Shown here one piece after another: positions 16,928-26,514 of a stretch of DNA of 64,000 nt; position 1 is the stretch's first letter, and each line of letters begins with the position of its first letter. Both the position numbers and the translations under genes were made by a program. The stretch spans positions 4,321,501 through 4,385,500 of the forward strand of contig NZ_CP049783.1 in the NCBI RefSeq assembly GCF_015710975.1. Reading direction: 5' to 3'. The notes below the pieces were generated by a model that did not search any database, had not been told where the DNA came from, and saw only the letters and a program-made list of their open reading frames with translations. The DNA is from Paenibacillus polymyxa. Lineage in GTDB: Bacteria; Bacillota; Bacilli; Paenibacillales; Paenibacillaceae.

Positions 16928-17602
16928 GTGAATGCAGCAACCGCACGTCATATATTGGACACCATCGGTACGATGTTTCCGGATGCCCATTGTGAGCTGA
17001 ACCATGACAATGCTTTTGAATTAACGATTGCCGTGTTATTGTCTGCTCAATGCTCCGATCAGATGGTCAATAAAGTAACGGCAGACCTGTTTCATAAATA
17101 CAAGTCACCTGAGGATTATTTGGCTGTTCCTCTTGAGGAACTGGAGCAGGATATTCGTAGAATCGGCTTGTACCGAAACAAGGCCAAGCATATTCATAAC
17201 CTCTGCCGGATTTTAATAGACCAGTACGGGGGAGAGATACCTTCGGAGCATGATCAACTGGTCAAGCTACCCGGTGTTGGCCGCAAGACGGCTAATGTCG
17301 TAGTATCTACTGCCTTTGATGTACCAGCTATTGCGGTAGATACGCATGTAGAGCGCGTTTCCAAACGGCTCGGATTTGCCGGGTGGGATGATTCAGTGCT
17401 TGAGGTGGAAAAAAAGCTGATGAAAAGGGTACCTAGGGATGAATGGTCTGTGACCCATCACCGGCTCATTTTTTTCGGGCGTTACCATTGCAAAGCTCAA
17501 AACCCTCAATGTCAGGTATGTCCATTGCTGGATGTGTGCAGGGAAGGCAAGAAACGTATGAAAACGTCTCTTATCAGAAAAGATAAGAAACGTAGAGCTT
17601 AA
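16928..17602 (+). CDS. nth: Endonuclease III
   Basis: 224 residues, the usual size. Helix-hairpin-helix LPGVGRKTANVV with the catalytic Lys, then the catalytic Asp in VDTHVERVS, and the C-terminal cluster loop C-x6-C-x2-C-x5-C (CKAQNPQCQVCPLLDVC). It excises oxidised pyrimidines and nicks abasic sites. The frame is open from a TTG at 16907 inside the preceding terminator; I choose GTG at 16928, ten bases after AGGAGG. It has a basic tail (KKRMKTSLIRKDKKRRA). Confidence 0.93.
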   Translation: MNAATARHILDTIGTMFPDAHCELNHDNAFELTIAVLLSAQCSDQMVNKVTADLFHKYKSPEDYLAVPLEELEQDIRRIGLYRNKAKHIHNLCRILIDQYGGEIPSEHDQLVKLPGVGRKTANVVVSTAFDVPAIAVDTHVERVSKRLGFAGWDDSVLEVEKKLMKRVPRDEWSVTHHRLIFFGRYHCKAQNPQCQVCPLLDVCREGKKRMKTSLIRKDKKRRA

Positions 17603-17669
17603 AGACCCGAAAGACCTATAAAGGTAATAGAGGGTTTAACCATTTATGTGTAGAAAAGGATGAAGAGTA

Positions 17670-17942
17670 ATGAAGTGCATTTCGGTATATACAGATAATT
17701 TTGAGGCGTTCTCCGATATTTTTGAGCAAATTGTAACAACAGAGTTTGCTGAAAACGAAGAGCGCGAGCTAGAGGGAATCACAGTTAGTCATTCTGGTGA
17801 TGTACCCGAGCATTACTTGGAGCGTATGTCACAAAAGCCAGAAGTGGTTGTAATGAAGGATAAATCCCGTGGGATTACGATTTTACAGCATGGTCAAGTA
17901 TTTGAAATTTTGCTGCCAGTGCTTGAGACTGCAGCTAATTAA
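17670..17942 (+). CDS. Small conserved-looking protein of unknown function
   Basis: 90 residues with a GGATGAAGAG-type ribosome region before the ATG. No signal peptide, membrane helix or known motif that I can name. The sequence is acidic in the middle (EFAENEERELEG) and ends in a hydrophobic stretch. It starts 67 bases after nth and ends before two hairpins, so it could share the nth transcript. Real coding is likely from codon use and the ribosome site; I assign no function. Confidence 0.65.
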   Translation: MKCISVYTDNFEAFSDIFEQIVTTEFAENEERELEGITVSHSGDVPEHYLERMSQKPEVVVMKDKSRGITILQHGQVFEILLPVLETAAN

Positions 17943-18119
17943 GTGCAATTTGCGGACGACATGCGTTGCATGTTCCGGTGTAGGCGGCTCGGCTGGTCTA
18001 ACCAGCCTGTAGGCGCATATTAACACAAACCTTGAAGAACGTCATAAAACGCTGGATATGGACGATTTCACATGTTTAAATATGAAATCTTCAATTACAT
18101 TTTCAGAGGAGTTTCTTAA
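17943..18119 (+). other. Intergenic stretch with two perfect hairpins
   Basis: ACATGC-GTT-GCATGT (17959-17973) and GGCTGGT-CTA-ACCAGCC (17991-18007), both with three-base loops and no T tail. The gpx ribosome site AGAGGAG closes the region. The hairpins could be a processing or stability element; I see no riboswitch I recognise. Confidence 0.4.
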
Positions 18120-18665
18120 ATGAGCATTTATGATTATTCAGCCATTGCGATGAACGGCAAGGAGATTGTCCTTAGTGATTATAAAGATAAAGTAGTGTTG
18201 ATTGTAAATACGGCCAGCCAGTGCGGATTTACATTTCAATATCAGGATTTGCAGCGTCTATATGATCAATTTAAGGATAGAGGCTTGGTGATTCTCGGTT
18301 TTCCATGCAATCAATTTGCCGATCAAGAGCCGGATTCCAATGAAAGTGTGCAAACATTTTGTACTCTGAATTATGGTGTCGCGTTCCCTATGTTTCAAAA
18401 GGTGAATGTACGTGATGAGCAGGCTCACCCGTTGTTTACATATCTTGCTTCGTCGTTGCCCTTTGAGGGCTTTGATGAAACGCATTCGGTTGCCAAAATA
18501 CTTATTCCTTTAATTCATGAGCGTCATCCTGAGTACTTACCAGGAGATTCGATCAAATGGAATTTCACGAAATTCCTGATTGATCGGAACGGGAAAGTGA
18601 TCAAACGATTTGAAGCAACGACTGACCCTCTGGATATGGAAGAATATATTGAAGCATTACTGTAA
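18120..18665 (+). CDS. Glutathione peroxidase family thiol peroxidase
   Basis: 181 residues. Peroxidatic Cys in NTASQCGFTFQYQDLQ, the family motif FPCNQFADQEPDSNE, and WNFTKFLIDRNGKVIKRF near the C-terminus. In Firmicutes lacking glutathione, such enzymes usually use thioredoxin or bacillithiol; that is family knowledge, not shown here. Start ATG with AGAGGAG at proper spacing. Monocistronic, followed by a terminator. Confidence 0.93.
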   Translation: MSIYDYSAIAMNGKEIVLSDYKDKVVLIVNTASQCGFTFQYQDLQRLYDQFKDRGLVILGFPCNQFADQEPDSNESVQTFCTLNYGVAFPMFQKVNVRDEQAHPLFTYLASSLPFEGFDETHSVAKILIPLIHERHPEYLPGDSIKWNFTKFLIDRNGKVIKRFEATTDPLDMEEYIEALL

Positions 18666-18716
18666 TGATCTGTTTTGGATATTATTAATAAACTTATGGT
18701 TTCCATTTACAAGAAC

Positions 18717-18757
18717 AGCGTTCCCGAAAGCCAGGTACAGGCAGGGAGCGCTTTTTT
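18717..18757 (+). terminator. Terminator after the glutathione peroxidase gene
   Basis: AGCGTTCCC pairs with GGGAGCGCT (one bulge), followed by TTTTTT. Confidence 0.75.
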
Positions 18758-18849
18758 AGTTTTTTTAATGTGATGATTCTCACAGTGGCTTAGGAATGCT
18801 ACAATATAGCTATTTGGTGCAGATAAGACAAGGAGTGAAACCGTAGCTT

Positions 18850-21800
18850 ATGATGCAAACGATTACAGGAGACGCAGAAAAGTGGTTGAATACGATAGAA
18901 CAGATACAGAATACCTTTCGTAAAGCGGGGGATGAAGCGGGAGCGAAGGCAGTAGGGGATTTGCTGGAAAAAGCGCATGCACAAGAGCTGACCATTGCCT
19001 TTTGCGGACACTTTTCAGCAGGTAAATCGAGCTTGATTAACAGCCTGTGCGGTAAAACCGTGCTGCCATCTGGACCGGTACCTACGAGTGCTAATGTAGT
19101 GTCCATCCGTCATGGACGTTCGAGAGCGCTTATTCATCCAGCCCGATCGGCAGAAAACCCGGAGCCGGAAATCGTGGAAGCTTCCCTATCTGAGCTTGCT
19201 GAGTATTGTAAAAATGGTGGGGCCTATGAATCCGTTGAAGTATGGGAGGATATCCCGATATTATCTGGCGGAGGAGTGCTGCTGGATACCCCCGGCGTAG
19301 ATTCCACAGACCACGGACACGCGATGGCGACGCATTCAGCTTTACATTGGGCTGATATTGTTTTTTATGTGATGGACTACAATCATGTCCAATCTGAAAA
19401 CAATTTGTCCTTTGCCAAAAGTTTGTCGGATTGGGGCAAGCCGTTATATTTGATCATCAATCAAATCGATAAGCACCGAGAGCGGGAGCTATCATTTTCA
19501 CGTTATCGTAATGAGGTGGAAAGCAGCTTTCATGCTTGGCAGGTACATTACACGGACATCCTGTTTACTTCCTTGAAGGAGCAAAATCACCCCTGGAACC
19601 AGTGGGAACAGTTGACGTGCTTAATTCCGAAATTGCTGGAGCGCAAAACAGAGCTTTTGGCTTATAGTTTAGTGTCCTCTATGCACCATTTGGTAGATCA
19701 GCATGTGGAGACAGTGCAGGCTACTGAAGAAGAGGAACTGAACGTACTGCTCAAAGAAGCAGGTGGAGAAGAAGCCATTTTGCGCCTGGACATAGAGCAG
19801 AAAACCTTGCAGCAAGAAGATGAACACTGGAGGATGCTTCCAGAACAGGAGCATAAACGGCTGCGTCAAGAGCTGGATCATCTATTAGAACACGCTCACC
19901 TCACGCCTGCGGAGCTACGTGAAGCGGCTGGCGAATATTTAGAGAGCCGTAAGCCGGGCTTTAAAACAGGGTTATGGTTTGCCGGAGGCAAGACAGAGCG
20001 AGAAAAGGAGCGCCGTTTGGATCGGCTGGCAGAGATGCTGGCTGATCAGGTGGAGGGACAGCTGTTGCCACATGTGCGTGAGTTACTGAGGTCATGGGGA
20101 GAAGGTCAAGGTTTGTGGACCGCCGCGATGGAGCAGGAGCTGGATGACATCCGCCCTGTAATGGATCGGCAACTGGTAGAGCAGACAGTAAAGGAAAATG
20201 CTTTGTCTCCTGAGTACACGTTGAACTATTGCAAGGACCTACGCGCTGCTGTGACCGCTGATTGCCGCCGTAAGGCGTTGGCGCTGGTAGACCGCCTGCT
20301 GGCCCAGCTTGCGGTTCGGGTCAACTCCCACCGTGAGGCTCTCGCGGATGCGCGCACAGCGTTGCTGGCGCAGGCGGACGCGGCGAGCCGCTACAGCACT
20401 CGCGTGCAAGCCTCAGCTTCGCACGCCAACCTGCTGCGTAGCTTGCTGCCGCAGGCTTCCGCGCCTGGCGGGTTGCCCCGGGTGGGCACGCCTGCTCCTG
20501 CGGCTGAGACCGCCGCTGCTGCCCCGACAGATACGGCATCAACTGGTGCCGTGCGTCCAGACATTGCTGGCTCGCGCAACGGATCGGTGCAGTCACAAGC
20601 AAGCACGACGACAGCGCGGTCTGCCGCCGGGGGCCGCCGTACGCGACTGGATGCAGCAGCGACACGATTGAAGGCCGCCGCTGCATTAATAAGCCCGTAC
20701 CCTGCCATGCAGGCGGCTGTTCGGGATTTGCATGCGCGTGCCGCCGCACTGGAGGACGGGCGCTTTACATTGGCGCTATTCGGAGCGTTCAGCGCCGGGA
20801 AGTCCAGCTTTGCCAACGCTTTGTTGGGCGAAGCGGTGTTGCCCGTATCGCCGCATCCGACGACAGCAGCGATTAACCGCATTATGGCGCCTACAAGTCA
20901 TGAGCGCCATGCCACGGCTGACGTCCACATGAAATCAGTGGACGCATTACGGGAAGATCTTAAATACTCTTTTCGGTTATTAGGATTGGGAGAGCCAGCG
21001 TCCGTGGGCTGGCAAGAAGCCGTAAATGCATTATCACCGGAAGGCATTCATCCTGCGGGAAGGCCTCATTACAGCTTTTTGAAGGCTGCTGCGGCTGGAT
21101 GGAAAGAAGCTGAAAGCTTGCTAGGGCAACAGCTTCAGGTGAATTTAGAACAGTATCGGGATTTTGTCGCATCCGAGCGTAAATCATGCTTCGTAGAGCA
21201 TATAGACCTTTACTATGATTGTGCTTTGACTCGTCAAGGCATCGTGCTAGTAGATACGCCAGGTGCCGATTCTGTGAATGCGCGGCACACGGGCGTGACC
21301 TTCAATTATATGAAGCATGCAGACGCCCTTGTATTTGTGACATATTATAATCATGCGTTTACACAAGGGGACCGACAGTTCTTGAATCAATTGGGCCGAG
21401 TCAAAGAGACATTGGCGCTGGATCAGACATTTTTTATCGTCAACGCATCCGATTTGGCTTCTTCTGAGGAAGAACTACATTCTGTGACTCAGCATGTACA
21501 GGAACAACTTCAAGCCAATGGAATCCGCAAGCCGCGTATTTATCCGCTTTCCAGCATGCTGGCGTTGGAAGCAGCCGAACAGGGAGAAGCCTCGCTGCGT
21601 TCAGCCTCACGGTTTGATGCGTTTGAGAATGATTTTTCGGCATTTGCAGCCGAAGAGCTGGCAGGTTTGTCCATTGCAGCTGCTATGCAGGAGCTGGGAC
21701 GGCTGCGGAACCGAATAGAACAACATGCTGCTGATGCTCGGTACAGCGCTGAAGAGCGAGAGATCCGAATAGAGCAATTAAATCGAATCCGTAGGGAGCT

Positions 21801-22518
21801 GGAGGAGGTGCTCCTTGGTTCGACTGGTAGCAATGGTGGATCTGTGTTGTCGGACGAAACCGATGAACTGCTGTATCATGTACGTCAAAGGTTAGCCTAC
21901 CGAACGGGTGAATTTATGGCAGAAGCGTTTCATCCATCTGTTTTGCGTGAAGGAGTAGGTGATCTTCGTTCGGCTTTTGCATCTTGTGGTCGTGAACTGC
22001 TGCGATTGATCGAACTGGAGCTGTCTCAGGAATTGCTAGCAACCACACTCAGACTGGAAAAAACCGGGCAAGCTTTAGTGCGTAAGGCTATACAACAGTG
22101 CGTAGATCACATGAACCGTCAGCTGAATGGATTAGATTGTACAGTTCCTGAATTCAGAGAATGGGCTGTTCCCGAGCTGATGGGTATTTCCTTGCAGGAG
22201 TCCATTCAGTGGAAGGATTATTGGAATAGCTTTAAAAATCCAAAGCTATTTTTCGAAGGGACGGGTCGTGCGAATTTACAAACTAGACTGGAGCCCATAT
22301 TACGCCAGCTAATCGGGGAAGCTGTGGATCAGCAGCGAGTACGATTGTCTTCTTTTTACGTTGCTATGATGCAAGAGGAACAAACGTGGCAGAAAGCACA
22401 GCTACGAGAGCAAATGCTGGAGACAATTCGTGGCATGGAGCACGCACTTAAGGGCGGTGAGAAGCCACAAGTTTGGGAAGAGCTTGCTGATCAGCTTGAG
22501 AATTTAGAGTCCATATAA
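18850..22518 (+). CDS. dynA: Two-headed bacterial dynamin-like protein
   Basis: 1222 residues holding two dynamin GTPase units in one chain, as in B. subtilis DynA (about 1190). First unit: G1 GHFSAGKSS near residue 55, G3 DTPGVDS, G4 NQID. Second unit: G1 GAFSAGKSS near residue 645, G3 DTPGADS, and a G4-like NASD. Each is followed by long helical stalk sequence. Between them, about residues 500-600, is an Ala/Thr/Pro-rich, GC-rich linker with low-complexity character. DynA proteins bind and tether membranes and help against envelope stress and phage. ATG 18850 has AAGGAG 14 bases upstream, a long spacing, so the exact start is less sure. It appears to be a single-gene unit with its own terminator. 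Confidence 0.92.
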   Translation: MMQTITGDAEKWLNTIEQIQNTFRKAGDEAGAKAVGDLLEKAHAQELTIAFCGHFSAGKSSLINSLCGKTVLPSGPVPTSANVVSIRHGRSRALIHPARSAENPEPEIVEASLSELAEYCKNGGAYESVEVWEDIPILSGGGVLLDTPGVDSTDHGHAMATHSALHWADIVFYVMDYNHVQSENNLSFAKSLSDWGKPLYLIINQIDKHRERELSFSRYRNEVESSFHAWQVHYTDILFTSLKEQNHPWNQWEQLTCLIPKLLERKTELLAYSLVSSMHHLVDQHVETVQATEEEELNVLLKEAGGEEAILRLDIEQKTLQQEDEHWRMLPEQEHKRLRQELDHLLEHAHLTPAELREAAGEYLESRKPGFKTGLWFAGGKTEREKERRLDRLAEMLADQVEGQLLPHVRELLRSWGEGQGLWTAAMEQELDDIRPVMDRQLVEQTVKENALSPEYTLNYCKDLRAAVTADCRRKALALVDRLLAQLAVRVNSHREALADARTALLAQADAASRYSTRVQASASHANLLRSLLPQASAPGGLPRVGTPAPAAETAAAAPTDTASTGAVRPDIAGSRNGSVQSQASTTTARSAAGGRRTRLDAAATRLKAAAALISPYPAMQAAVRDLHARAAALEDGRFTLALFGAFSAGKSSFANALLGEAVLPVSPHPTTAAINRIMAPTSHERHATADVHMKSVDALREDLKYSFRLLGLGEPASVGWQEAVNALSPEGIHPAGRPHYSFLKAAAAGWKEAESLLGQQLQVNLEQYRDFVASERKSCFVEHIDLYYDCALTRQGIVLVDTPGADSVNARHTGVTFNYMKHADALVFVTYYNHAFTQGDRQFLNQLGRVKETLALDQTFFIVNASDLASSEEELHSVTQHVQEQLQANGIRKPRIYPLSSMLALEAAEQGEASLRSASRFDAFENDFSAFAAEELAGLSIAAAMQELGRLRNRIEQHAADARYSAEEREIRIEQLNRIRRELEEVLLGSTGSNGGSVLSDETDELLYHVRQRLAYRTGEFMAEAFHPSVLREGVGDLRSAFASCGRELLRLIELELSQELLATTLRLEKTGQALVRKAIQQCVDHMNRQLNGLDCTVPEFREWAVPELMGISLQESIQWKDYWNSFKNPKLFFEGTGRANLQTRLEPILRQLIGEAVDQQRVRLSSFYVAMMQEEQTWQKAQLREQMLETIRGMEHALKGGEKPQVWEELADQLENLESI

Positions 22519-22545
22519 ATATGTTCACGGTTGCTTTAAGGTCAG

Positions 22546-22577
22546 GACACCGGGTTGCGGGACAATCCGGTGTTTTA
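22546..22577 (+). terminator. Terminator after dynA
   Basis: ACACCGG (22548-22554) pairs with CCGGTGT (22567-22573), followed by TTT. Confidence 0.65.
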
Positions 22578-22774
22578 AGCATACTTCAAAAAGAAAGGAA
22601 AACTGAGGAAATAGCCATATTCAATGATAAGAAAGCGATTTAATTTGTCTAATCACCTACCAATTGCGAACCTGCCTGAAAACGGCCCGTTATCCTCTTT
22701 GCCGCCTTGGAACACGGATGGTAAACTTCACTAAGCCATATAACAACGTCGTGCAACTAATGGAGGGACTTGAC

Positions 22775-24550
22775 ATGGAAGTGCTCAGGCAACTGCAAGT
22801 TTTTTTTCGAGAGAGGAGACATTATCTATTTCTTTCCATTCTATGCCTTGCGATAGCGACGGCCCTTGGACTGGTGTATCCGAACCTGCTCCAACGGCTC
22901 ATTGATAACGCTATCATTCCCGGTGACTTCGAGAAAGTTCCGGTTCTGGCTCTGACTGTACTGGGAGTCGTGATCATCAAAGGGTTTATGCAATTTTTAC
23001 ATGGTTTTTTTGGTGGACGGCTAGGTAACTACTTGGCGTATCGACTTCGCAATGCCTGTTACGAAAAGCTGCAATTTTTGTCCTTCAGATATTATGACAC
23101 TGCCAAAACGGGGGATCTTATGTCCCGTCTGACGGGGGATTTGGAGGCGATCCGCAACTTTATCGGGTTTGGTTTTGCCCAGCTCCTCAATGTGCTACTG
23201 ATGGTCGTATTCGGCTCTATCATGATGCTGTATATTAATTGGCAGCTCACCCTCTTTACGATGATCAGCATGCCATTGCTACTCTTCGTCACATTCAAAT
23301 TTGAATCACGGATTCATCCCACCTTTCAGGAAATGCGAATTGCTCTCAGCGCCCTGACAACAGCGGTACAAGAAAATATTACAGGTGTGCGAACCGTTAA
23401 ATCTTTTGCTCGCGAATCCTATGAAGTTGAAAAATTCTCCGTACGTAATGAGCAGTACAAGAGCAACCAGATTCAGGCTGCTTCCTTATGGAGTCGATTT
23501 TTCCCCGCGATGGAACTGATTGCCTCGGTCAGTGTGGTTCTTCTCCTGGGCATGGGTGGATATCTGGTTATACAGAAGTCAATGACCTTGGGGCAACTCG
23601 TCGCCTTCTTTAGCTTAATTTGGTATATTATCGGTCCCATCTGGAGCATTGGCTTTCATATCAATAACTATACGCAGTCCAAAGCTTCCGGTGAAAGGGT
23701 TTTGGAGTTGCTAAACCAGTCTGTAGATGTAACTGATGAAGCTAATGCACTTACACTCAACGCCGATCAGGTGAAGGGACATGTGACGTTTGAACATGTT
23801 ACCTTTGCTTACGGAAATAAGCTACCTGCTGTTGTTGACATCAATCTGGATGCGCCACCGGGATCGGTCATTGGGATTTTAGGAGGAACAGGGTCCGGGA
23901 AGTCGACCATAATTCAACTACTCATGCGAGCTTATAATGTGAATGCAGGCAGCATCAAACTGGATGGTACGGATATACGTCATTTGAAAATTCGTGATTT
24001 ACGTGCTCAAATTTCTTCCGTGTTTCAGGAGACGTTTCTGTTCTCGTCCTCCATACGCAACAATATTGCATATGGATTAAGTCATGTCAGTATGGATGAC
24101 ATCATACGCGTTTCCAAGCTGGCTCAGGCGCATGAATTCATCACTGAATTACCGCTGGGCTACGATACTGTTGTTGGTGAACGTGGTTTGGGACTGTCTG
24201 GAGGGCAAAAACAACGGATCGCCATTGCGCGTGCACTACTCAAAAATCCAAAAATTCTGGTTCTGGATGATGCTACCAGTGCGGTCGACATGGAGACGGA
24301 GCATGAAATTCAGTCCGGTTTTCAAGAGGTTATGCGTGGACGCACAACGTTTATTATAGCTCACCGAATCTCCTCGCTTCGTCATGCCAATGAAATTGTG
24401 GTGCTTGAGGAAGGACGAATCGTCCAACGTGGAACACATGAACAGCTCATTGCTACTCCAGGTCCATACCAAGATGTGTATCATATTCAATACGCCGATT
24501 ACATAGCGGAGGCTCCAGGCGGTGTATCCGAAGGACAGGTGAGACCATGA
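22775..24550 (+). CDS. ABC exporter half-transporter, non-catalytic Walker B (heterodimer partner 1)
   Basis: 591 residues: six-helix type I exporter membrane domain (about 1-310) and an ATPase domain (about 340-580). Walker A GGTGSGKST, signature LSGGQKQR, Walker B followed by Asp instead of the catalytic Glu (LVLDDATSAVD), H-loop IAHR. Together with the next gene, which has the reverse pattern, this is a heterodimeric exporter of the YheI/YheH or BmrC/BmrD kind. The frame is open from 22664, but the ATG at 22775 has GGAGG seven bases upstream and gives a family-like N-terminus. Overlaps the next gene by four bases. Substrate unknown; multidrug export is the usual annotation. Confidence 0.9.
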   Translation: MEVLRQLQVFFRERRHYLFLSILCLAIATALGLVYPNLLQRLIDNAIIPGDFEKVPVLALTVLGVVIIKGFMQFLHGFFGGRLGNYLAYRLRNACYEKLQFLSFRYYDTAKTGDLMSRLTGDLEAIRNFIGFGFAQLLNVLLMVVFGSIMMLYINWQLTLFTMISMPLLLFVTFKFESRIHPTFQEMRIALSALTTAVQENITGVRTVKSFARESYEVEKFSVRNEQYKSNQIQAASLWSRFFPAMELIASVSVVLLLGMGGYLVIQKSMTLGQLVAFFSLIWYIIGPIWSIGFHINNYTQSKASGERVLELLNQSVDVTDEANALTLNADQVKGHVTFEHVTFAYGNKLPAVVDINLDAPPGSVIGILGGTGSGKSTIIQLLMRAYNVNAGSIKLDGTDIRHLKIRDLRAQISSVFQETFLFSSSIRNNIAYGLSHVSMDDIIRVSKLAQAHEFITELPLGYDTVVGERGLGLSGGQKQRIAIARALLKNPKILVLDDATSAVDMETEHEIQSGFQEVMRGRTTFIIAHRISSLRHANEIVVLEEGRIVQRGTHEQLIATPGPYQDVYHIQYADYIAEAPGGVSEGQVRP

Positions 24551-26385
24551 ATATTCCAGTAGAAAAAGCCAAACCGTTAAAGAAGCCGACCAATGAGCGC
24601 TTTGTCTATCAAGATGATGAGGTTATTGATAAACCGTTTAACTGGGCGGAATTCAAACGTTTGCTAGCATACATGAAACCTTATGCCCGTCAGATTCTGC
24701 CGATTCTTCTGGTCATGATGATTCTAGGCACGATTACTAAGCTGACGGTTCCATATTTGATCAGTCTGGCCATTGACAAGGCCATTGCTCCTGCATCGCC
24801 TGCACTACCTAGCGTAAAGTTATTGTTGCTCATCACGGGTGCCGTGCTCTTGTTATATTTAATCCAATGGGCAGCCAGCACGTACCGTATTAAATTCACC
24901 AATATTATTGGTCAGCGGGTTATTTACGATTTGCGTGAAGATTTGTTCAAGCATATTCAGAAGCTTTCCTTCAACTTTTTTGATAAAAGACCAGCAGGTT
25001 CTGTATTAGTACGTGTAACGAATGACATTAACTCGCTACAGGATTTATTTACGAATGGTGCAGTGAACGTCCTGATTGACTGCGTACAGCTTTTCGGAAT
25101 TATTGTCATTTTGCTGCTTATTAACTGGAAGCTCGGTTTGGCAGTGATTGTGACTGTTCCGATCATGTTTTTGATTTCGACCAAGCTGCGAGTACGCATC
25201 CGTCGCGCCTGGCAAGAAGTACGCATGAAGAACTCGCGTATCAATTCTCATTTGAATGAATCTATTCAGGGAATTCGTGTGACACAAGCGTATACGCAGG
25301 AGCAGGAAAACATGGCTTATTTCGACGATATGAACAGCTCCAGTAAAAAATCGTGGGATAAGGCTTCTGCCATGAATCAGGTCTTTGGCCCACTTATTGA
25401 TATTACCGGAGGATTAGGTACGCTTGTGCTGTTTTGGTTTGGAGCGCATTTAATTCAGACAGATCAGCTGACGGTGGGGTTGCTGGTTGCATTTGCTAAC
25501 TATGTAGGGAACTTTTGGGAGCCGATTAATCGGCTAGGTCAAATGTATAATCAGCTACTGGTTGCGATGGCTTCGTCAGAAAGAATTTTTGAATTCATGG
25601 ATGAACAGCCGAATATTGCAAACAAACCAGGAGCAAAAGCCTTGCCGCCTATTCGGGGTGATATTCAATTTGATAAAGTTATTTTTGAATATGAAAAGGG
25701 ACGTCAGGCGCTTAAAGGTATTAATCTCTCTGTCAAGGCAGGTCAATCTATAGCGCTTGTAGGTCATACTGGATCAGGTAAAAGTACAATTATTAATTTG
25801 CTCAGCCGTTTTTATGACATTACGTCAGGGCGACTTACTATTGACGGTTATGATGTGCGAGATGTCACAGTGGAGAGCTTACGCAGCCAGATTAGCATCG
25901 TGCTTCAGGATACATTTATTTTTTCGGGAACGATACGTGATAATATCCGATTTGGCCGTTTGGATGCAACGGATGAGGAGATTGAAGCGGCTGCGAAGGC
26001 GGTCAATGCTCATGAATTTATTGTTCATTTGCCAGCTGGCTATGAAACAGAGGTAGAGGAGCGTGGGGGGATGCTGTCCATGGGTCAGCGCCAGCTCTTA
26101 TCCTTTGCCCGTGCCTTACTGGCTAATCCGCGAATTCTTATTCTGGATGAGGCCACAGCCAGCATTGATACGGAAACGGAGTTGAAAATTCAGGAGGCCC
26201 TTCAGGTTCTATTGGAAGGCAGAACTTCTTTTATGGTCGCTCACCGTTTGTCCACCATCCGGAATGCTGATCATATCGTTGTACTGGACCATGGGGAGAT
26301 CCAAGAAAGTGGTAATCATGAACAATTGATGAAAAAACATGGAATATATCGGGGGCTGGTGGAAGCACAGTTCAGATTTTTGTAA
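24547..26385 (+). CDS. ABC exporter half-transporter, catalytic Walker B, degenerate signature (partner 2)
   Basis: 612 residues, with an extra N-terminal cytoplasmic segment (about 1-45), six membrane helices, and an ATPase domain. Walker A GHTGSGKST, Walker B with catalytic Glu (ILILDEATASID), H-loop VAHR, but the signature reads LSMGQ instead of LSGGQ. In the dimer this gives one full ATP site (this Walker B with the partner LSGGQ) and one degenerate site (partner Asp with LSMGQ), the classical asymmetric arrangement. ATGA overlap with the upstream gene implies coupled translation. Confidence 0.9.
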   Translation: MNIPVEKAKPLKKPTNERFVYQDDEVIDKPFNWAEFKRLLAYMKPYARQILPILLVMMILGTITKLTVPYLISLAIDKAIAPASPALPSVKLLLLITGAVLLLYLIQWAASTYRIKFTNIIGQRVIYDLREDLFKHIQKLSFNFFDKRPAGSVLVRVTNDINSLQDLFTNGAVNVLIDCVQLFGIIVILLLINWKLGLAVIVTVPIMFLISTKLRVRIRRAWQEVRMKNSRINSHLNESIQGIRVTQAYTQEQENMAYFDDMNSSSKKSWDKASAMNQVFGPLIDITGGLGTLVLFWFGAHLIQTDQLTVGLLVAFANYVGNFWEPINRLGQMYNQLLVAMASSERIFEFMDEQPNIANKPGAKALPPIRGDIQFDKVIFEYEKGRQALKGINLSVKAGQSIALVGHTGSGKSTIINLLSRFYDITSGRLTIDGYDVRDVTVESLRSQISIVLQDTFIFSGTIRDNIRFGRLDATDEEIEAAAKAVNAHEFIVHLPAGYETEVEERGGMLSMGQRQLLSFARALLANPRILILDEATASIDTETELKIQEALQVLLEGRTSFMVAHRLSTIRNADHIVVLDHGEIQESGNHEQLMKKHGIYRGLVEAQFRFL

Positions 26386-26514
26386 AAAAAAGATCAAAAA
26401 ATCGCGTTTTTTGTAAATTAAAATGCCGAGCACTATTGCATTCTTGGAGCTAAACCCTGAAAATAAAGATGAAAAGAGATCAGAGCAATATCGTCAGAGG
26501 GGGAAGAGTTCAAG

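Noticed and set aside
20309..20882. Long ORFs on both strands inside the GC-rich linker of dynA
   Set aside because: High GC lowers stop frequency; their products are Arg/Pro/Ala-rich and they lie wholly within dynA.
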